A stretch of 64,000 bases of DNA from Streptomyces roseifaciens (GCF_001445655.1 NZ_LNBE01000004.1:186001-250000), one strand, 5' to 3'; shown: positions 45,616 to 55,381, counted from the stretch's first letter. Notes: a model not told the origin generated them from the sequence alone. A program made the numbers and translations.

Positions 45616-46239
45616 CTAGACCAGGCGGCGGGCGCACCCGACGGGTGCCCCGCCGCCCACTTGTACGTACAGGTCGGTCGAGGGCGGGCACTCCGGCCGG
45701 GCCCCGACCCGGGCCGTGATGCGGTACTCGGGGGCGTGGGCCGCCGAGCCGTCGCAGGCGGTCTCCTTCACGACCCCGTCCCGCTGGGTGTAGAGGCAGT
45801 CGCCGGTCACCGTCACCGGCCCGCCGCCCATGCCGGGGTCGCCCGGGTGCGGCGGCTGGAGGTTGCGCATGCAGGCGTAGCCCTCGGGCGCGCTGTGCGC
45901 CTCCGAGGCGCCCTGGTCGACGGCCGTGATGTGCAGGACGAAGTCGGTCTCGTCGGGGCAGCGCGGGCCGCCCGGGCGGGGGCCGTTGTAGCGGGCGAGG
46001 ACCCGCGCCGCGGCCTCCCCGCTCCAGCAGGAGATCTCGGTGAAGGAGCCCGTGTTCCGCCCCGCGCACTCGCCGCGGGCCAGGAACGCCGGATCGCGCC
46101 CCGGGCGGGCGTGGGCGGCGGGGGTGCCGGCGGCGCCCGCAGCGGGCTGCTGGGTCCGGCAGCCGCTCAGCGCGGCGGTCGCGCCGGACGCGAGCAGCGC
46201 GAGCGCGAGCAGCGCCGTCCGCGGCGCGCCATGGCGCAT
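45616..46239 (-). CDS. Small Cys-containing lipoprotein
   Basis: A 207-aa exported lipoprotein. The signal has MRHGAPRTALLALALLA and lipobox LSGC. The mature part has about eight more Cys residues (GECAG, EISCWSG, PRCPDE, YACMRN, GDCLYT, ETACDG, PECPP, GCARR) that could form disulfides. No domain is recognised. Upstream lies a 20-bp palindrome (46349-46368), a possible operator for this gene. Confidence 0.78.
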   Translation of the reverse strand: MRHGAPRTALLALALLASGATAALSGCRTQQPAAGAAGTPAAHARPGRDPAFLARGECAGRNTGSFTEISCWSGEAAARVLARYNGPRPGGPRCPDETDFVLHITAVDQGASEAHSAPEGYACMRNLQPPHPGDPGMGGGPVTVTGDCLYTQRDGVVKETACDGSAAHAPEYRITARVGARPECPPSTDLYVQVGGGAPVGCARRLV

Positions 46240-46626
46240 GATGACCCCCGTCCCCCGATGCGCTCCAGCCTGGCTTCCCGGGCCCGGCGCACACCAGACG
46301 TGCCGGGCGCACGGCGGCGGTGGAAACGATGTGTGTGCGGGCGCGTGCCACCGGGCGTACGCCTGGTGCGCACGCCGTGCCCGTACGACCCTGCCCGTAC
46401 GCCGTACCGTCCGCCCCGCCCGTCCGCCTGTTCCGCCCGGCCGGGCCCGCCGCCGGCGCTGTGGAGCGGGGGGCGCGCCGACGACGGCGTGTTGCCTTCC
46501 GCAGGCGGCGGAGAGGGAGAGTCAGCAACCGGCCGGCGGCGCGGGCCGACACCGCTCTGCGGGTACGGCGGCAGCACGGCCCTTGGACGGGCGGCGCCCC
46601 GGAGCGGTTCCCGCACCCGGCGCGCG
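46240..46626. promoter_or_regulatory. Intergenic region with a 20-bp palindrome
   Basis: 387 nt with no credible gene. At 46349-46368 is a palindrome, CACC-G-GGCGTACGCC-T-GGTG, symmetric at 18 of 20 bases and with the size of a TetR operator. It lies 110 nt upstream of the lipoprotein gene and downstream of the TetR gene. Nearby cccgtacg repeats (46379 onward) are short and may be chance. Confidence 0.5.
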
Positions 46627-47247
46627 TCAGTCGTGCGCGCGCCGCTTCCCGCCGAGCGCGGGCAGCCGCCGGGTCAGCAGCCGTGCGCGCGGCGCGAGCC
46701 GCCGGGCCATCGCGAACACCGACTCCGTACGGGAGCGGTCGCTGTCCAGGACGGTGAAGAGGTTGACTCCGAGGTAGAAGGTGATCGCGGCGTTGGCGAG
46801 GTCGCGCGGCGGGGTCAGGCGCGCGAGCGGCGTCCCGCCGATGACCCGCTCCAGGGTCTGCTCGACGAAGACGATCCACGGCTCGGCCCGCTCCCGGATC
46901 TCCGCGCGCAGCTCCGGCTTGGCGACGGCAGCGGCGACGAGCTCGGAGAACAGCGTCAGGTGCCCGGCCTCGATGTCGCTGCGGTACACGCGCGTGCCGG
47001 CGTCCACCAGGTCCTCGAGGGTGCGGGCGTCCGCGACCGCCTCGGTGAGCAACTCCATGCGCTCGGCGGAGGAGCGGTCGAGCGCCGCGAACAGCAGCGG
47101 GTCGACGCCCCCGAAGTGATAGAAGACCAGCGCCGAATTGACCCCCGCCTCCTTGGCGATCGTCCGCGCGCTCGACTTGGCGTACCCCTGCGTCCGCAGC
47201 ACGGTGTCAGCCGCCCGGATCAGCCGTTCCTTGGTGTCCACCGACAT
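46627..47247 (-). CDS. TetR-family transcriptional regulator
   Basis: A 206-aa regulator. HTH: TKERLIRAADTVLRTQGYAK and VNSALVFYHFGGVDPLLFAA at about residues 5-55. The C-terminal domain, which would bind a small ligand, ends in a basic tail. It is downstream of a LysR gene on the same strand. The region upstream of its start has a 7-bp dyad, TGCAGCC/GGCTGCA (47251-47274), that could be its own operator. Target genes unknown; the adjacent lipoprotein gene is the nearest candidate. Confidence 0.9.
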   Translation of the reverse strand: MSVDTKERLIRAADTVLRTQGYAKSSARTIAKEAGVNSALVFYHFGGVDPLLFAALDRSSAERMELLTEAVADARTLEDLVDAGTRVYRSDIEAGHLTLFSELVAAAVAKPELRAEIRERAEPWIVFVEQTLERVIGGTPLARLTPPRDLANAAITFYLGVNLFTVLDSDRSRTESVFAMARRLAPRARLLTRRLPALGGKRRAHD

Positions 47248-47250
47248 GTG

Positions 47251-47274
47251 TGCAGCCCTCTCGCCGAGGCTGCA
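47251..47274. promoter_or_regulatory. Dyad just upstream of the TetR start
   Basis: TGCAGCC at 47251-47257 and GGCTGCA at 47268-47274, spaced by 10 nt. It begins 4 nt from the TetR start codon, where repressor binding would block transcription or initiation. Confidence 0.4.
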
Positions 47275-47351
47275 TCATACGATTCGAGCGAGTGGTGCAA
47301 CCATGCGATCAAGCCGGTTGACCAGCTGCTCAATGCCCTCCGGCCGGTGGT

Positions 47352-48257
47352 TCAGAACGTCCTCAGGGGCCACTGCTCGTGGAGCGTGCGGACGGCCTCG
47401 GTGATCGCGGGACGGCGGGCCGTGCCCGTGCGCCACAGGGCGAAGAGCCGCCGTACGGGCACCGGCTCCAGCGGCACGGCGCGCACGCCCGCGGGCAGCG
47501 GGCCCCGCCCCAGGCGGGGCATCAGCGTGATGCCGAGGCCCGCGGCGACCAGGGCGACGTGGGTGTGGTTCTCGGCGACCTGGTAGGCGAGGTCCGGCTC
47601 GTGCCCGGTGGCGCGCAGCGTCCGTACGAGCCAGTCGTGGCAGACGGCGCCAGGCGGCTGGCAGATCCAGCGGTGGTGCGGCAGGTCCGTCCGGTCGAGC
47701 ACCTCGCGGCCGGCGAGTGGGTGGCCCTCCGGCACCAGCACGTCGCACCGGTCGTCACCGATCACCGCCCGCTGCAGGCCCTCCGGGGCGGCCAGCGGGG
47801 CGATGTCCCAGTCGTGCGTGACCGCGAGGTCGATGACCCCTTGGGAGACCAGGTCGGCCGACAGGTGCGGGTCCACCTCCAGCAGCCGGGCGTCCAGCGC
47901 CGGGTGGTCGCTGCCGAGCCGGGCGAGCACGCCGGGCAGCAGGCCGCGCGCGGCCGACGCGAACGCCCCGATGACCAGCCTGCCCGCCGGCCGTCCCCGG
48001 CGCTCCTCCAGCTCCGTCTCCGCCTGCTCGACCAGGGCCAGCAGCTGCCGGGCCGTGGCGGCCAGGTGCCGCCCCTCGTCGGTCAGCGCCACGCCCCGCC
48101 CGCGCCGCTCCAGCAGCGTCGTGCGCGTCTCCCGCTCCAGCTTGGTGACGGCCTGCGAGACGGCCGACGGCGTGTAGCCCAGGGCCACGGCCGCGGCGCT
48201 CACCGAACCGTGCACCGACACCGCGTGCAGCGCCCGCAGGCGGGTCAGGTCCAGCAC
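47352..48257 (-). CDS. LysR-family transcriptional regulator
   Basis: A 301-aa regulator. The winged HTH (about 1-60) has LRALHAVSVHGSVSAAAVAL and YTPSAVSQAVTKLERE. The effector-binding domain follows (RLVIGAFASAARGLLPGV, LPHHRWICQPPG, VAAGLGITLMPRL). GTG 48257 is chosen because GAGGGGGA lies six bases upstream; a longer start at 48299 lacks a site. It is divergent from the EamA transporter gene, the classical layout for LysR control of a neighbour. Confidence 0.92.
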   Translation of the reverse strand: MLDLTRLRALHAVSVHGSVSAAAVALGYTPSAVSQAVTKLERETRTTLLERRGRGVALTDEGRHLAATARQLLALVEQAETELEERRGRPAGRLVIGAFASAARGLLPGVLARLGSDHPALDARLLEVDPHLSADLVSQGVIDLAVTHDWDIAPLAAPEGLQRAVIGDDRCDVLVPEGHPLAGREVLDRTDLPHHRWICQPPGAVCHDWLVRTLRATGHEPDLAYQVAENHTHVALVAAGLGITLMPRLGRGPLPAGVRAVPLEPVPVRRLFALWRTGTARRPAITEAVRTLHEQWPLRTF

Positions 48258-48349
48258 GGAAGTCCCCCTCGTCGTTTCAGCGTTGCTGAATCCCATCATG
48301 AAGGAACCTGTGCTGGTGCTACAGAGTCCGGGCGGCGAGGCTGGCCCGT

Positions 48350-49324
48350 ATGCGTCCCCTGCACCTCTCCCTCGCCGTTCTCGTAGCCGCCGTCTGGGGC
48401 GTCAACTTCGTCGTCATCGACGTCGGCCTCGACCACTTCCCGCCGCTGCTCTTCTCCGCCCTGCGCTTCCTCGCCGCGGCCGTGCCCGCCGTCTTCCTCG
48501 TCGGGCGGCCGCAGGTCCGGTGGCGCTGGATCGTGGCCGTCGGACTGGTCCTCGGGGTGGGCAAGTTCGGCCTGCTCTTCACCGGCATGCACCTGGGGAT
48601 GCCGGCCGGCCTGTCCTCGCTCGTGCTGCAGGTGCAGGCGGTCTTCACCGCCCTCTTCGCCGTCGCCGCACTGGGCGAACGGCTCGGCCGCACCCGCCTG
48701 CTCGGCATGGCCCTGGCCCTGGCGGGCATCGCGGTTGCCGCCGTCGACGAGGGCACCTCCGGAACGCTCCTCGGCTTCGCGCTCGTCGTGGCCGCCGCGG
48801 CCCTGTGGGGCGTGTCCAACGTGATCACCCGCAAGGCTGCGCCGCCCGACGCACTGCGCTTCATGGTGTGGGTGAGCACCGTGCCGGTGCTGCCGCTCCT
48901 GCTGCTCTCGCTCCTCTTCGAGGGCCCGGAGGCGGACGCCGCGGCGCTGCGGTCGCTCGACTGGAGCGGCGCCGGGGCGATCCTCTTCGTCGCCTGGGTC
49001 TCCACCGTCCTCGGCTTCGGCGCGTGGGGCTTCCTGCTGCGCACCTACGACGCCTCGGCGGTCGCGCCCTTCACCCTGCTGGTGCCCGTCTTCGGCATGT
49101 CGTCGGCGGCGCTCGTGCTGGGCGAGGGCGTGAGCCCGCTGCGCTGGGGCGCGGCGGTGCTGCTGGTGTCCGGGGTGGGCGTCACGGCCCTGGCGGGGCG
49201 GCGGCGAGCAGGCCGCGCAAGTACTCCGCCCCCGGCGCCGCCAGTTGCCCGAAATCGGCCGCCTGCGGGTACCAGCGCTTCTCGTACTCCCAGCACAGCC
49301 AGCCGTCCCAGCCCGACCCGGTGA
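48350..49324 (+). CDS. EamA-family drug/metabolite transporter
   Basis: A 10-helix exporter of the DMT superfamily, 324 aa. Two EamA repeats are visible: LAVLVAAVWGVNFVVIDVGL with FSALRFLAAAVPAVF, and GFALVVAAAALWGVSNVITR with WGAAVLLVSGVGVTALAG. The last 40 residues after the membrane part are Pro/Ser-rich and lie over the 3' end of the convergent isomerase gene, a 143-nt overlap. Possibly regulated by the divergent LysR protein. Substrate (amino acid or metabolite) unknown. Confidence 0.9.
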   Translation: MRPLHLSLAVLVAAVWGVNFVVIDVGLDHFPPLLFSALRFLAAAVPAVFLVGRPQVRWRWIVAVGLVLGVGKFGLLFTGMHLGMPAGLSSLVLQVQAVFTALFAVAALGERLGRTRLLGMALALAGIAVAAVDEGTSGTLLGFALVVAAAALWGVSNVITRKAAPPDALRFMVWVSTVPVLPLLLLSLLFEGPEADAAALRSLDWSGAGAILFVAWVSTVLGFGAWGFLLRTYDASAVAPFTLLVPVFGMSSAALVLGEGVSPLRWGAAVLLVSGVGVTALAGRRRAGRASTPPPAPPVARNRPPAGTSASRTPSTASRPSPTR

Positions 49325-49988
49325 GCACCCGGACGCACTCGCCGAGCGGCAGCGCCCCCGCGCCCAGCGGCAGCGGATCGAGCGCCCCGGCCGAAGCGAC
49401 GTCCTTCACCTGGACGTAGCCCAGGTGGGGGGCGAGCACGGGGAAGCTCTCGGCGGGCGTCTCGCCGCCGAGCCAGGTGTGCAGGACGTCCCACAGGGCG
49501 CCGATGTTGGCGTGACCCACGGGGCCGAGCACGCGGGCGGCGTCCGCGGCCCGGCGGTGCGAGTCGTGTGTCTCCAGCAGCACGTGGACGCCCCGGTCGG
49601 CGGCCAGGGGGGCCACCGTGCCCAGCCGCCGGGCCGCCGTCGCGTCGGCCTCCTCCGCGGGCAGGTCGCCGCCGCCGGGGAAGACCCGCACGTAGCGGGC
49701 GCCGAGGTCGGCCGCCAGGTGGACCAGGCCGGACAGCTCGTGCAGCACGGGCGCGTCGTCGCCGGCGGCGGCGACCCGTGCGTACCCGGCCACCGCCAGG
49801 ATCTCCACGCCCTCGCCGGCGAACTCCGCGACCGCCGCCTCCCGCTCCTTCGCCCCGCACCCGGGGTGCACGGGCTCCTCCGGGTGGGCCCGCAGCTCCA
49901 CGCCGTCCCAGCCGTGCGCACGGGCCAGCCGCACCACCTCCCACAGGGGCAGTCCGGGCACTCCGAGGGTGGAGAAGGCGAGCTTCAT
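49182..49988 (-). CDS. Sugar phosphate isomerase/epimerase (TIM barrel)
   Basis: A 268-aa xylose-isomerase-like barrel of the AP-endonuclease-2 superfamily. Metal-binding residues are expected in HVLLETHDSHR, NIGALWDVLHTW and YVQVKDV. It probably isomerises a sugar or inositol derivative. Its promoter region carries a LacI/cre-like element (50106-50120). The 3' end overlaps the EamA gene by 143 nt on the opposite strand. Confidence 0.87.
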   Translation of the reverse strand: MKLAFSTLGVPGLPLWEVVRLARAHGWDGVELRAHPEEPVHPGCGAKEREAAVAEFAGEGVEILAVAGYARVAAAGDDAPVLHELSGLVHLAADLGARYVRVFPGGGDLPAEEADATAARRLGTVAPLAADRGVHVLLETHDSHRRAADAARVLGPVGHANIGALWDVLHTWLGGETPAESFPVLAPHLGYVQVKDVASAGALDPLPLGAGALPLGECVRVLTGSGWDGWLCWEYEKRWYPQAADFGQLAAPGAEYLRGLLAAAPPGP

Positions 49989-50105
49989 GGGGGTACGGGT
50001 TCCCCGGCCCGGAGGAGCTGGAACCTTACCTTCGGTACATCCATGGCTTACCCGGGGTAGCCGGAGGCGTCAAAATCGCACAAGGGGTAACGGAACGATA
50101 ACTCC

Positions 50106-50120
50106 TTGAAAGCGCTGCAA
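50106..50120. promoter_or_regulatory. LacI/cre-like site upstream of the isomerase gene
   Basis: TTGAAAGCGCTGCAA, with AGCGCT core; it matches the catabolite-responsive pattern TGWAANCGNTNWCA at 12 of 14 positions. It lies 118 nt upstream of the isomerase start on the minus strand. Confidence 0.4.
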
Positions 50121-50211
50121 CCCTTTGCGGCCCGGGTGGGTCGTACTTGGCATCGGGCTTCCCGGGGAGGGATCCGGGGGGATTCAGGGGAAGCCGGTTT
50201 TGGGGGGATAC

Positions 50212-50241
50212 GAGGGGCCCGGTCGTCGGACCGGGCCCCTC
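50212..50241 (+). terminator. Terminator-like hairpin upstream of recD2
   Basis: A perfect 13-bp stem (GAGGGGCCCGGTC at 50212-50224 with 50229-50241) and a 4-nt loop GTCG, with TTTCC 5 nt on. It ends 71 nt before the recD2 start and no annotated plus-strand gene precedes it. The 324-nt gap 49989-50312 may therefore hold a small RNA, or this may be an attenuator. No protein gene is seen there. Confidence 0.6.
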
Positions 50242-50263
50242 TGCCTTTCCCGCCCCGGGGGAG

Positions 50264-50272
50264 TTGTCCACA
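50264..50272 (+). promoter_or_regulatory. DnaA-box-like site TTGTCCACA
   Basis: Exact match to the Streptomyces DnaA box consensus TTGTCCACA, 40 nt upstream of the recD2 start codon. A single box far from oriC-type clusters; it could be chance or a DnaA-controlled site. Confidence 0.45.
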
Positions 50273-50312
50273 GGCCCGAACACCTGTCAGACCACGGCGG
50301 TACCGTCGGCGC

Positions 50313-52529
50313 ATGGTCCAGATGGCAGTGGTCGAAGGTGTCCTGGAGCGGATCACCTACGCCAATGAGGAGAGCGGCTATACGGTCGCCCGCGTCGACA
50401 CCGGCCGGGGCAGTGGCGATCTCCTCACGGTGGTCGGCTCGCTGCTCGGGGCGCAGCCGGGGGAGTCGCTGCGCCTGGAGGGCCGCTGGGGCTCCCACCC
50501 GCAGTACGGGCGGCAGTTCACCGTCGAGAACTACACCACCGTCCTTCCCGCCACCGTCCAGGGCATCCGCCGCTATCTGGGCTCCGGCCTGATCAAGGGC
50601 ATCGGCCCGCGCATCGCCGACCGCATCACCGAGCACTTCGGCACCGACACCCTCGACGTCATCGAGCAGCAGCCGGAGCGCCTGATCGAGGTCCCCGGCC
50701 TCGGCCCGAAGCGCACGAAGCTGATCGGCGCCGCCTGGGAGGAGCAGAAGGCCATCAAGGAGGTCATGGTCTTCCTCCAGGGGGTGGGCGTCTCCACCTC
50801 CATCGCCGTGCGCATCTACAAGAAGTACGGCGACGCCTCCATCTCCGTCACCCGCAACCAGCCCTACCGCCTTGCGGCCGACGTCTGGGGCATCGGCTTC
50901 CTCACCGCCGACCGCATCGCCCAGGCCGTCGGCATCCCGCACGACAGCCCCGAGCGGGTCAAGGCCGGCCTGCAGTACGCCCTTTCCCAGTCCACCGACC
51001 AGGGCCACTGCTACCTCCCCGAGGAGCGGCTGATCGCGGACGCCGTGAAGCTCCTCCAGGTCGACACCGGTCTCGTCATCGACTGCCTCGCCGAACTGGC
51101 CGCCCAGAAGGGCGAGGAGGGTCCGGGCGTCGTCCGCGAGAGCGTTCCCGGCCCGGAGGACGGGCAGCCCGTCACTGCCGTCTACCTCGTCCCCTTCCAC
51201 CGCGCCGAACTGTCCCTGGCCGGGCAGGTGAAGCGCCTGCTGGGCGCCGAGGGCGACCGGCTCGCCGCCTTCCGGGACGTCGACTGGGACCGGGCCCTCA
51301 CCTGGCTCGCGGGCCGCACGGGCGCGCAGCTGGCCGCCGAGCAGCGGGAGGCGGTCCGCCTCGCGCTCACCAGCAGGGTCGCGGTGCTCACCGGCGGGCC
51401 CGGCTGCGGCAAGTCCTTCACCGTCCGCTCCGTGGTCGAACTGGCCCGGGCCAAGGGGGCGAAGGTGGTGCTCGCGGCGCCCACCGGGCGGGCCGCGAAG
51501 CGGCTCTCCGAGCTCACGGGCGCCGAGGCGTCCACCGTCCACCGCCTCCTGGAGCTCAAGCCCGGCGGGGACGCGGCGTACGACAAGGACCGCCCCCTGG
51601 ACGCCGATCTGGTCGTCGTGGACGAGGCGTCCATGCTCGACCTGCTGCTGGCCAACAAGCTCGTCAAGGCCGTGGCCCCCGGAGCCCACCTGCTCCTGGT
51701 GGGCGATGTGGACCAACTGCCCTCCGTGGGCGCCGGGGAGGTGCTGCGCGACCTCCTGGCGCCCGGCGGTCCCGTCCCGGCCGTCCGGCTCACCCGCATC
51801 TTCCGGCAGGCGCAGCAGTCCGGCGTGGTCACCAATGCGCACCGCATCAACTCCGGGGCGCAGCCCATCACTCAGGGGATGACGGATTTCTTCCTCTTCG
51901 CCGAGGAGGACACCGAGGAGGCGGGCCGGCTCACCGTGGACGTGGCGGCGCGGCGCATCCCCGCCAAGTTCGGGCTCGACCCCCGCCGTGACGTCCAGGT
52001 GCTGGCGCCGATGCACCGCGGCCCGGCGGGCGCCGGCACCCTCAACGGACTGCTCCAGCAGGCCATTACGCCCGCCCGGCCCGACCTGCCCGAGAAGCGC
52101 TTCGGCGGCCGGGTCTTCCGCGTCGGCGACAAGGTCACCCAAGTGCGCAACAACTACGAAAAGGGGCAGAACGGAGTCTTCAACGGGACGGTGGGCGTCG
52201 TCACCGGGCTCGACGTCGTCGAGCAGCGGCTGACCGTGCGCACCGACGAGGACGAGGAGGTGGGCTACGACTTCGACGAACTCGACGAGCTCGCCCACGC
52301 CTACGCCGTGACCATCCACCGCTCGCAGGGCAGCGAGTACCCGGCCGTGGTGATCCCCGTCACCACGGGTGCCTGGATGATGCTCCAGCGCAATCTGCTC
52401 TATACCGCAGTAACCCGGGCAAAAAGGCTGGTGGTGCTGGTGGGCTCGCGGAAGGCGCTCGGACAGGCCGTACGGACCGTCTCCGCAGGCAGGAGATGTA
52501 CGGCGCTCGATCACCGGCTGGCGAGGTGA
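50313..52529 (+). CDS. recD2: RecD2-type DNA helicase
   Basis: SF1B 5'-to-3' helicase, 738 aa. The N-terminal OB-like region (about 1-80) and helix-hairpin-helix segments (IKGIGPRIADRITEHFG, EVPGLGPKRTKLI) are typical of RecD2. Walker A is GGPGCGKSFT near residue 360, then VVVDEASMLD, GDVDQLPSVGAG, and C-terminal YAVTIHRSQGSEYPAVVIP and LYTAVTRAKR. It acts in DNA repair without RecBC. ATG 50313 follows a possible -10 (TACCGT 50301-50306) by 7 nt and has no ribosome site, so the transcript may be leaderless. Confidence 0.93.
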   Translation: MVQMAVVEGVLERITYANEESGYTVARVDTGRGSGDLLTVVGSLLGAQPGESLRLEGRWGSHPQYGRQFTVENYTTVLPATVQGIRRYLGSGLIKGIGPRIADRITEHFGTDTLDVIEQQPERLIEVPGLGPKRTKLIGAAWEEQKAIKEVMVFLQGVGVSTSIAVRIYKKYGDASISVTRNQPYRLAADVWGIGFLTADRIAQAVGIPHDSPERVKAGLQYALSQSTDQGHCYLPEERLIADAVKLLQVDTGLVIDCLAELAAQKGEEGPGVVRESVPGPEDGQPVTAVYLVPFHRAELSLAGQVKRLLGAEGDRLAAFRDVDWDRALTWLAGRTGAQLAAEQREAVRLALTSRVAVLTGGPGCGKSFTVRSVVELARAKGAKVVLAAPTGRAAKRLSELTGAEASTVHRLLELKPGGDAAYDKDRPLDADLVVVDEASMLDLLLANKLVKAVAPGAHLLLVGDVDQLPSVGAGEVLRDLLAPGGPVPAVRLTRIFRQAQQSGVVTNAHRINSGAQPITQGMTDFFLFAEEDTEEAGRLTVDVAARRIPAKFGLDPRRDVQVLAPMHRGPAGAGTLNGLLQQAITPARPDLPEKRFGGRVFRVGDKVTQVRNNYEKGQNGVFNGTVGVVTGLDVVEQRLTVRTDEDEEVGYDFDELDELAHAYAVTIHRSQGSEYPAVVIPVTTGAWMMLQRNLLYTAVTRAKRLVVLVGSRKALGQAVRTVSAGRRCTALDHRLAR

Positions 52530-52668
52530 GTCCGCTCGGGGAGGTTTTGTGAAGGGTCTAAAGGGCCATTCCGGCGCGCGAAGGGGCCCCGGGGAGCGCG
52601 GATCCGGGGTGGGATTCGTCTCTCATCGGTTTACCAACCGGGGCGAAGGGGGCAGTATGGCCAGGCTG

Positions 52669-52690
52669 GACGGCACTGAGTGCCGTCTTT
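52669..52690 (+). terminator. Small hairpin terminator after recD2
   Basis: GACGGCAC (52669-52676), 3-nt loop, GTGCCGTC (52680-52687), then TTT. It lies 140 nt after recD2 and upstream of the citrate synthase gene; it could instead be part of the latter's leader. Confidence 0.5.
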
Positions 52691-52794
52691 AGGCCCTATG
52701 GCCGACCCCGAGTGCACGTGCATCGTCCAAATGGGGGAAGGTAGGGGTAGTCAGGGCACCTCGAAGAAGAGGCACAACGTCGGTGAGGGATGAC

Positions 52795-54081
<1,287 letters not shown>

Positions 54082-54112
54082 TCCGTACGAGGCCGCGAGC
54101 CGCTAGGCCGCA

Positions 54113-54148
54113 AGCGAGGCCTTGAGCCGCGAGCGAGGCCTTGAGCCG
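54113..54148. repeat. 17-bp direct repeat after citrate synthase
   Basis: AGCGAGGCCTTGAGCCG occurs at 54113-54129 and again at 54132-54148, directly before the terminator. Confidence 0.85.
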
Positions 54149-54150
54149 AC

Positions 54151-54187
54151 AAAAGCCCTGAGAGCCGCCATGGCTCTCAGGGCTTTT
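54151..54187 (+). terminator. Rho-independent terminator of citrate synthase
   Basis: A perfect 16-bp stem (AAAAGCCCTGAGAGCC at 54151-54166 with 54172-54187), a 5-nt loop and a TTTT end. The symmetrical A/T ends allow it to work in both directions. Confidence 0.93.
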
Positions 54188-54201
54188 CGCAGGGCTGAGA
54201 A

Positions 54202-54246
54202 AAGCGCCCCGCCTCCGATCCCCCCACGGGTCGGAGCGGGGCGCTT
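54202..54246. terminator. Second hairpin terminator
   Basis: An imperfect 16-bp stem (54202-54218 with 54231-54246, one bulged C) follows the first terminator by 14 nt. Beyond it, 54247-54534 is a gene-free stretch in which I see no clear structure. Confidence 0.7.
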
Positions 54247-54534
54247 CCCCGTTCCCCGGTACGGATTCCCCCCACGGGATCCGGCCGGGAGCCTCGGTGC
54301 GCGCGACCGACGCGATCTGCCGGGACGCGTACGTACGGGAGGGCCGCTCAAAGCTCCCCGGGTACGTGCCCCGGCCACGCGTGGCCGGTACCGTCCCCCA
54401 AGACGATCCAGCACTGCCTGGTTAGACCCTCGACCCCCCGCAATGGTTACGTTGGGATTGCTGTGATCTAGGTCTCTTGCCATAACGGGCGCAGTCGGGC
54501 AAGAGGGCAAGTGTGTGGGTGTTGTGTCACTTAT

Positions 54535-54560
54535 GCGGCCGCGTGGGGCTCCGCGGCCGC
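54535..54560 (-). terminator. Hairpin terminator of the copper chaperone gene
   Basis: GCGGCCGCG (54535-54543) pairs with CGCGGCCGC (54552-54560), 8-nt loop, 13 nt beyond the stop codon on the minus strand. Confidence 0.6.
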
Positions 54561-54573
54561 CGCAGGTGATGCG

Positions 54574-54804
54574 TCAGCCGCGGCCGACGAGCTCGTAACC
54601 CGCCTCGTCCACCGCGGCGCGGACGGCCTCGTCGTCCAGGAGGGCCGAGGAGGTCACGGTGACCTCGCCGGCGGCGGCCACGGCCTTGACGGACACCACG
54701 CCGGGCAGGGCGGAGATCTCCTCCGTCACCGCGGACTCGCAGTGGCCGCAGGTCATGCCGGTCACGCGGTAGACGGTGACGGAGTCGGTGGTCTGGGAGC
54801 TCAT
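54574..54804 (-). CDS. Heavy-metal-associated (copper chaperone) protein
   Basis: A 76-aa single HMA domain with the metal site MTCGHCESAV. It should bind Cu(I) in the cytoplasm and pass it to a P-type ATPase. Strand motifs VTVYRVTG and EVTVTSSALL fit. ATG 54804 has GAGGAG seven bases upstream; the longer frame adds an unlikely N-terminus. No copper ATPase gene lies next to it, although the two are often paired in Streptomyces. CopZ-like. Confidence 0.9.
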   Translation of the reverse strand: MSSQTTDSVTVYRVTGMTCGHCESAVTEEISALPGVVSVKAVAAAGEVTVTSSALLDDEAVRAAVDEAGYELVGRG

Positions 54805-54995
54805 GACGGTTCTCCTCGGAAGGGGTTGGTCGTGGTGCCGTGTGCCGTGCACCAGTGGGAACACCTTACCCCCTGGGGGTATTCCTGTGGGGGTGAACCG
54901 GACATCCGTGCCCGGGGGTTGTGCGCCGGGCGGCCGACCGACGGGGCCCCGGGCCGCACGTGCGGTCCGGGGCCGGAAGGGTGGGTGGGTGGAGG

Positions 54996-55202
54996 TCAGT
55001 TCCCGGTGTCGCGCCGGGAGCGGTTGCCCGGGCGGGCGGCCACCCAGGCACGGACGGTGTCCGCGAACCAGTAGGGCTTGCCGCCCTCGGTCAGATCGGG
55101 CTTGGGCAGCAACCCGTGCTTCCGGTAGGTCCGCACGGTATCGGTCTGCACGCCGATGTGCGCTGCGATCTCCTTGTAGGACCAGAGTCGACGGTCAGTC
55201 AT
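54996..55202 (-). CDS. Small helix-turn-helix (MerR/excisionase-type) protein
   Basis: A 68-aa single winged HTH: LWSYKEIAAHIGVQTDTVRT recognises DNA, YRKHGLLPKP forms the wing, and YWFADTVRAWVAARPGN ends it. Such short proteins occur both in mobile elements and as housekeeping DNA-binding proteins in Streptomyces. GGAGAGG lies about six bases upstream of ATG 55202. No integrase or att site is seen nearby, so an excisionase role is unsupported. Confidence 0.82.
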   Translation of the reverse strand: MTDRRLWSYKEIAAHIGVQTDTVRTYRKHGLLPKPDLTEGGKPYWFADTVRAWVAARPGNRSRRDTGN

Positions 55203-55381
55203 CTCGCGCCTCTCCGCTGCGCCGCAGCGACGGAGGGGGATCCGTCGGGGGAGCTGCGGCGCGGCCTTGTCGATCACCACGACTGTTGTCCCTTGAACGA
55301 CGCAGAGTGACCATCGATGAGGCGCTGTCGTACGGCTGTGACGGAAGGGCGGCGGGAATGTGACGCCCGTGACGTACGCAT

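Noticed and set aside
50106..50312. N-terminal extension of RecD2 through the terminator hairpin
   Set aside because: The peptide is low-complexity and the known RecD2 N-terminus starts at 50313-50322.
54103..54510. A 135-codon minus-strand frame after citrate synthase
   Set aside because: It runs through both terminators, has a biased Arg/Gly/Pro composition and no ribosome site.
54996..55202. Small HTH protein considered as an excisionase of an integrated element
   Set aside because: No integrase, att repeats or tRNA-end duplication nearby.
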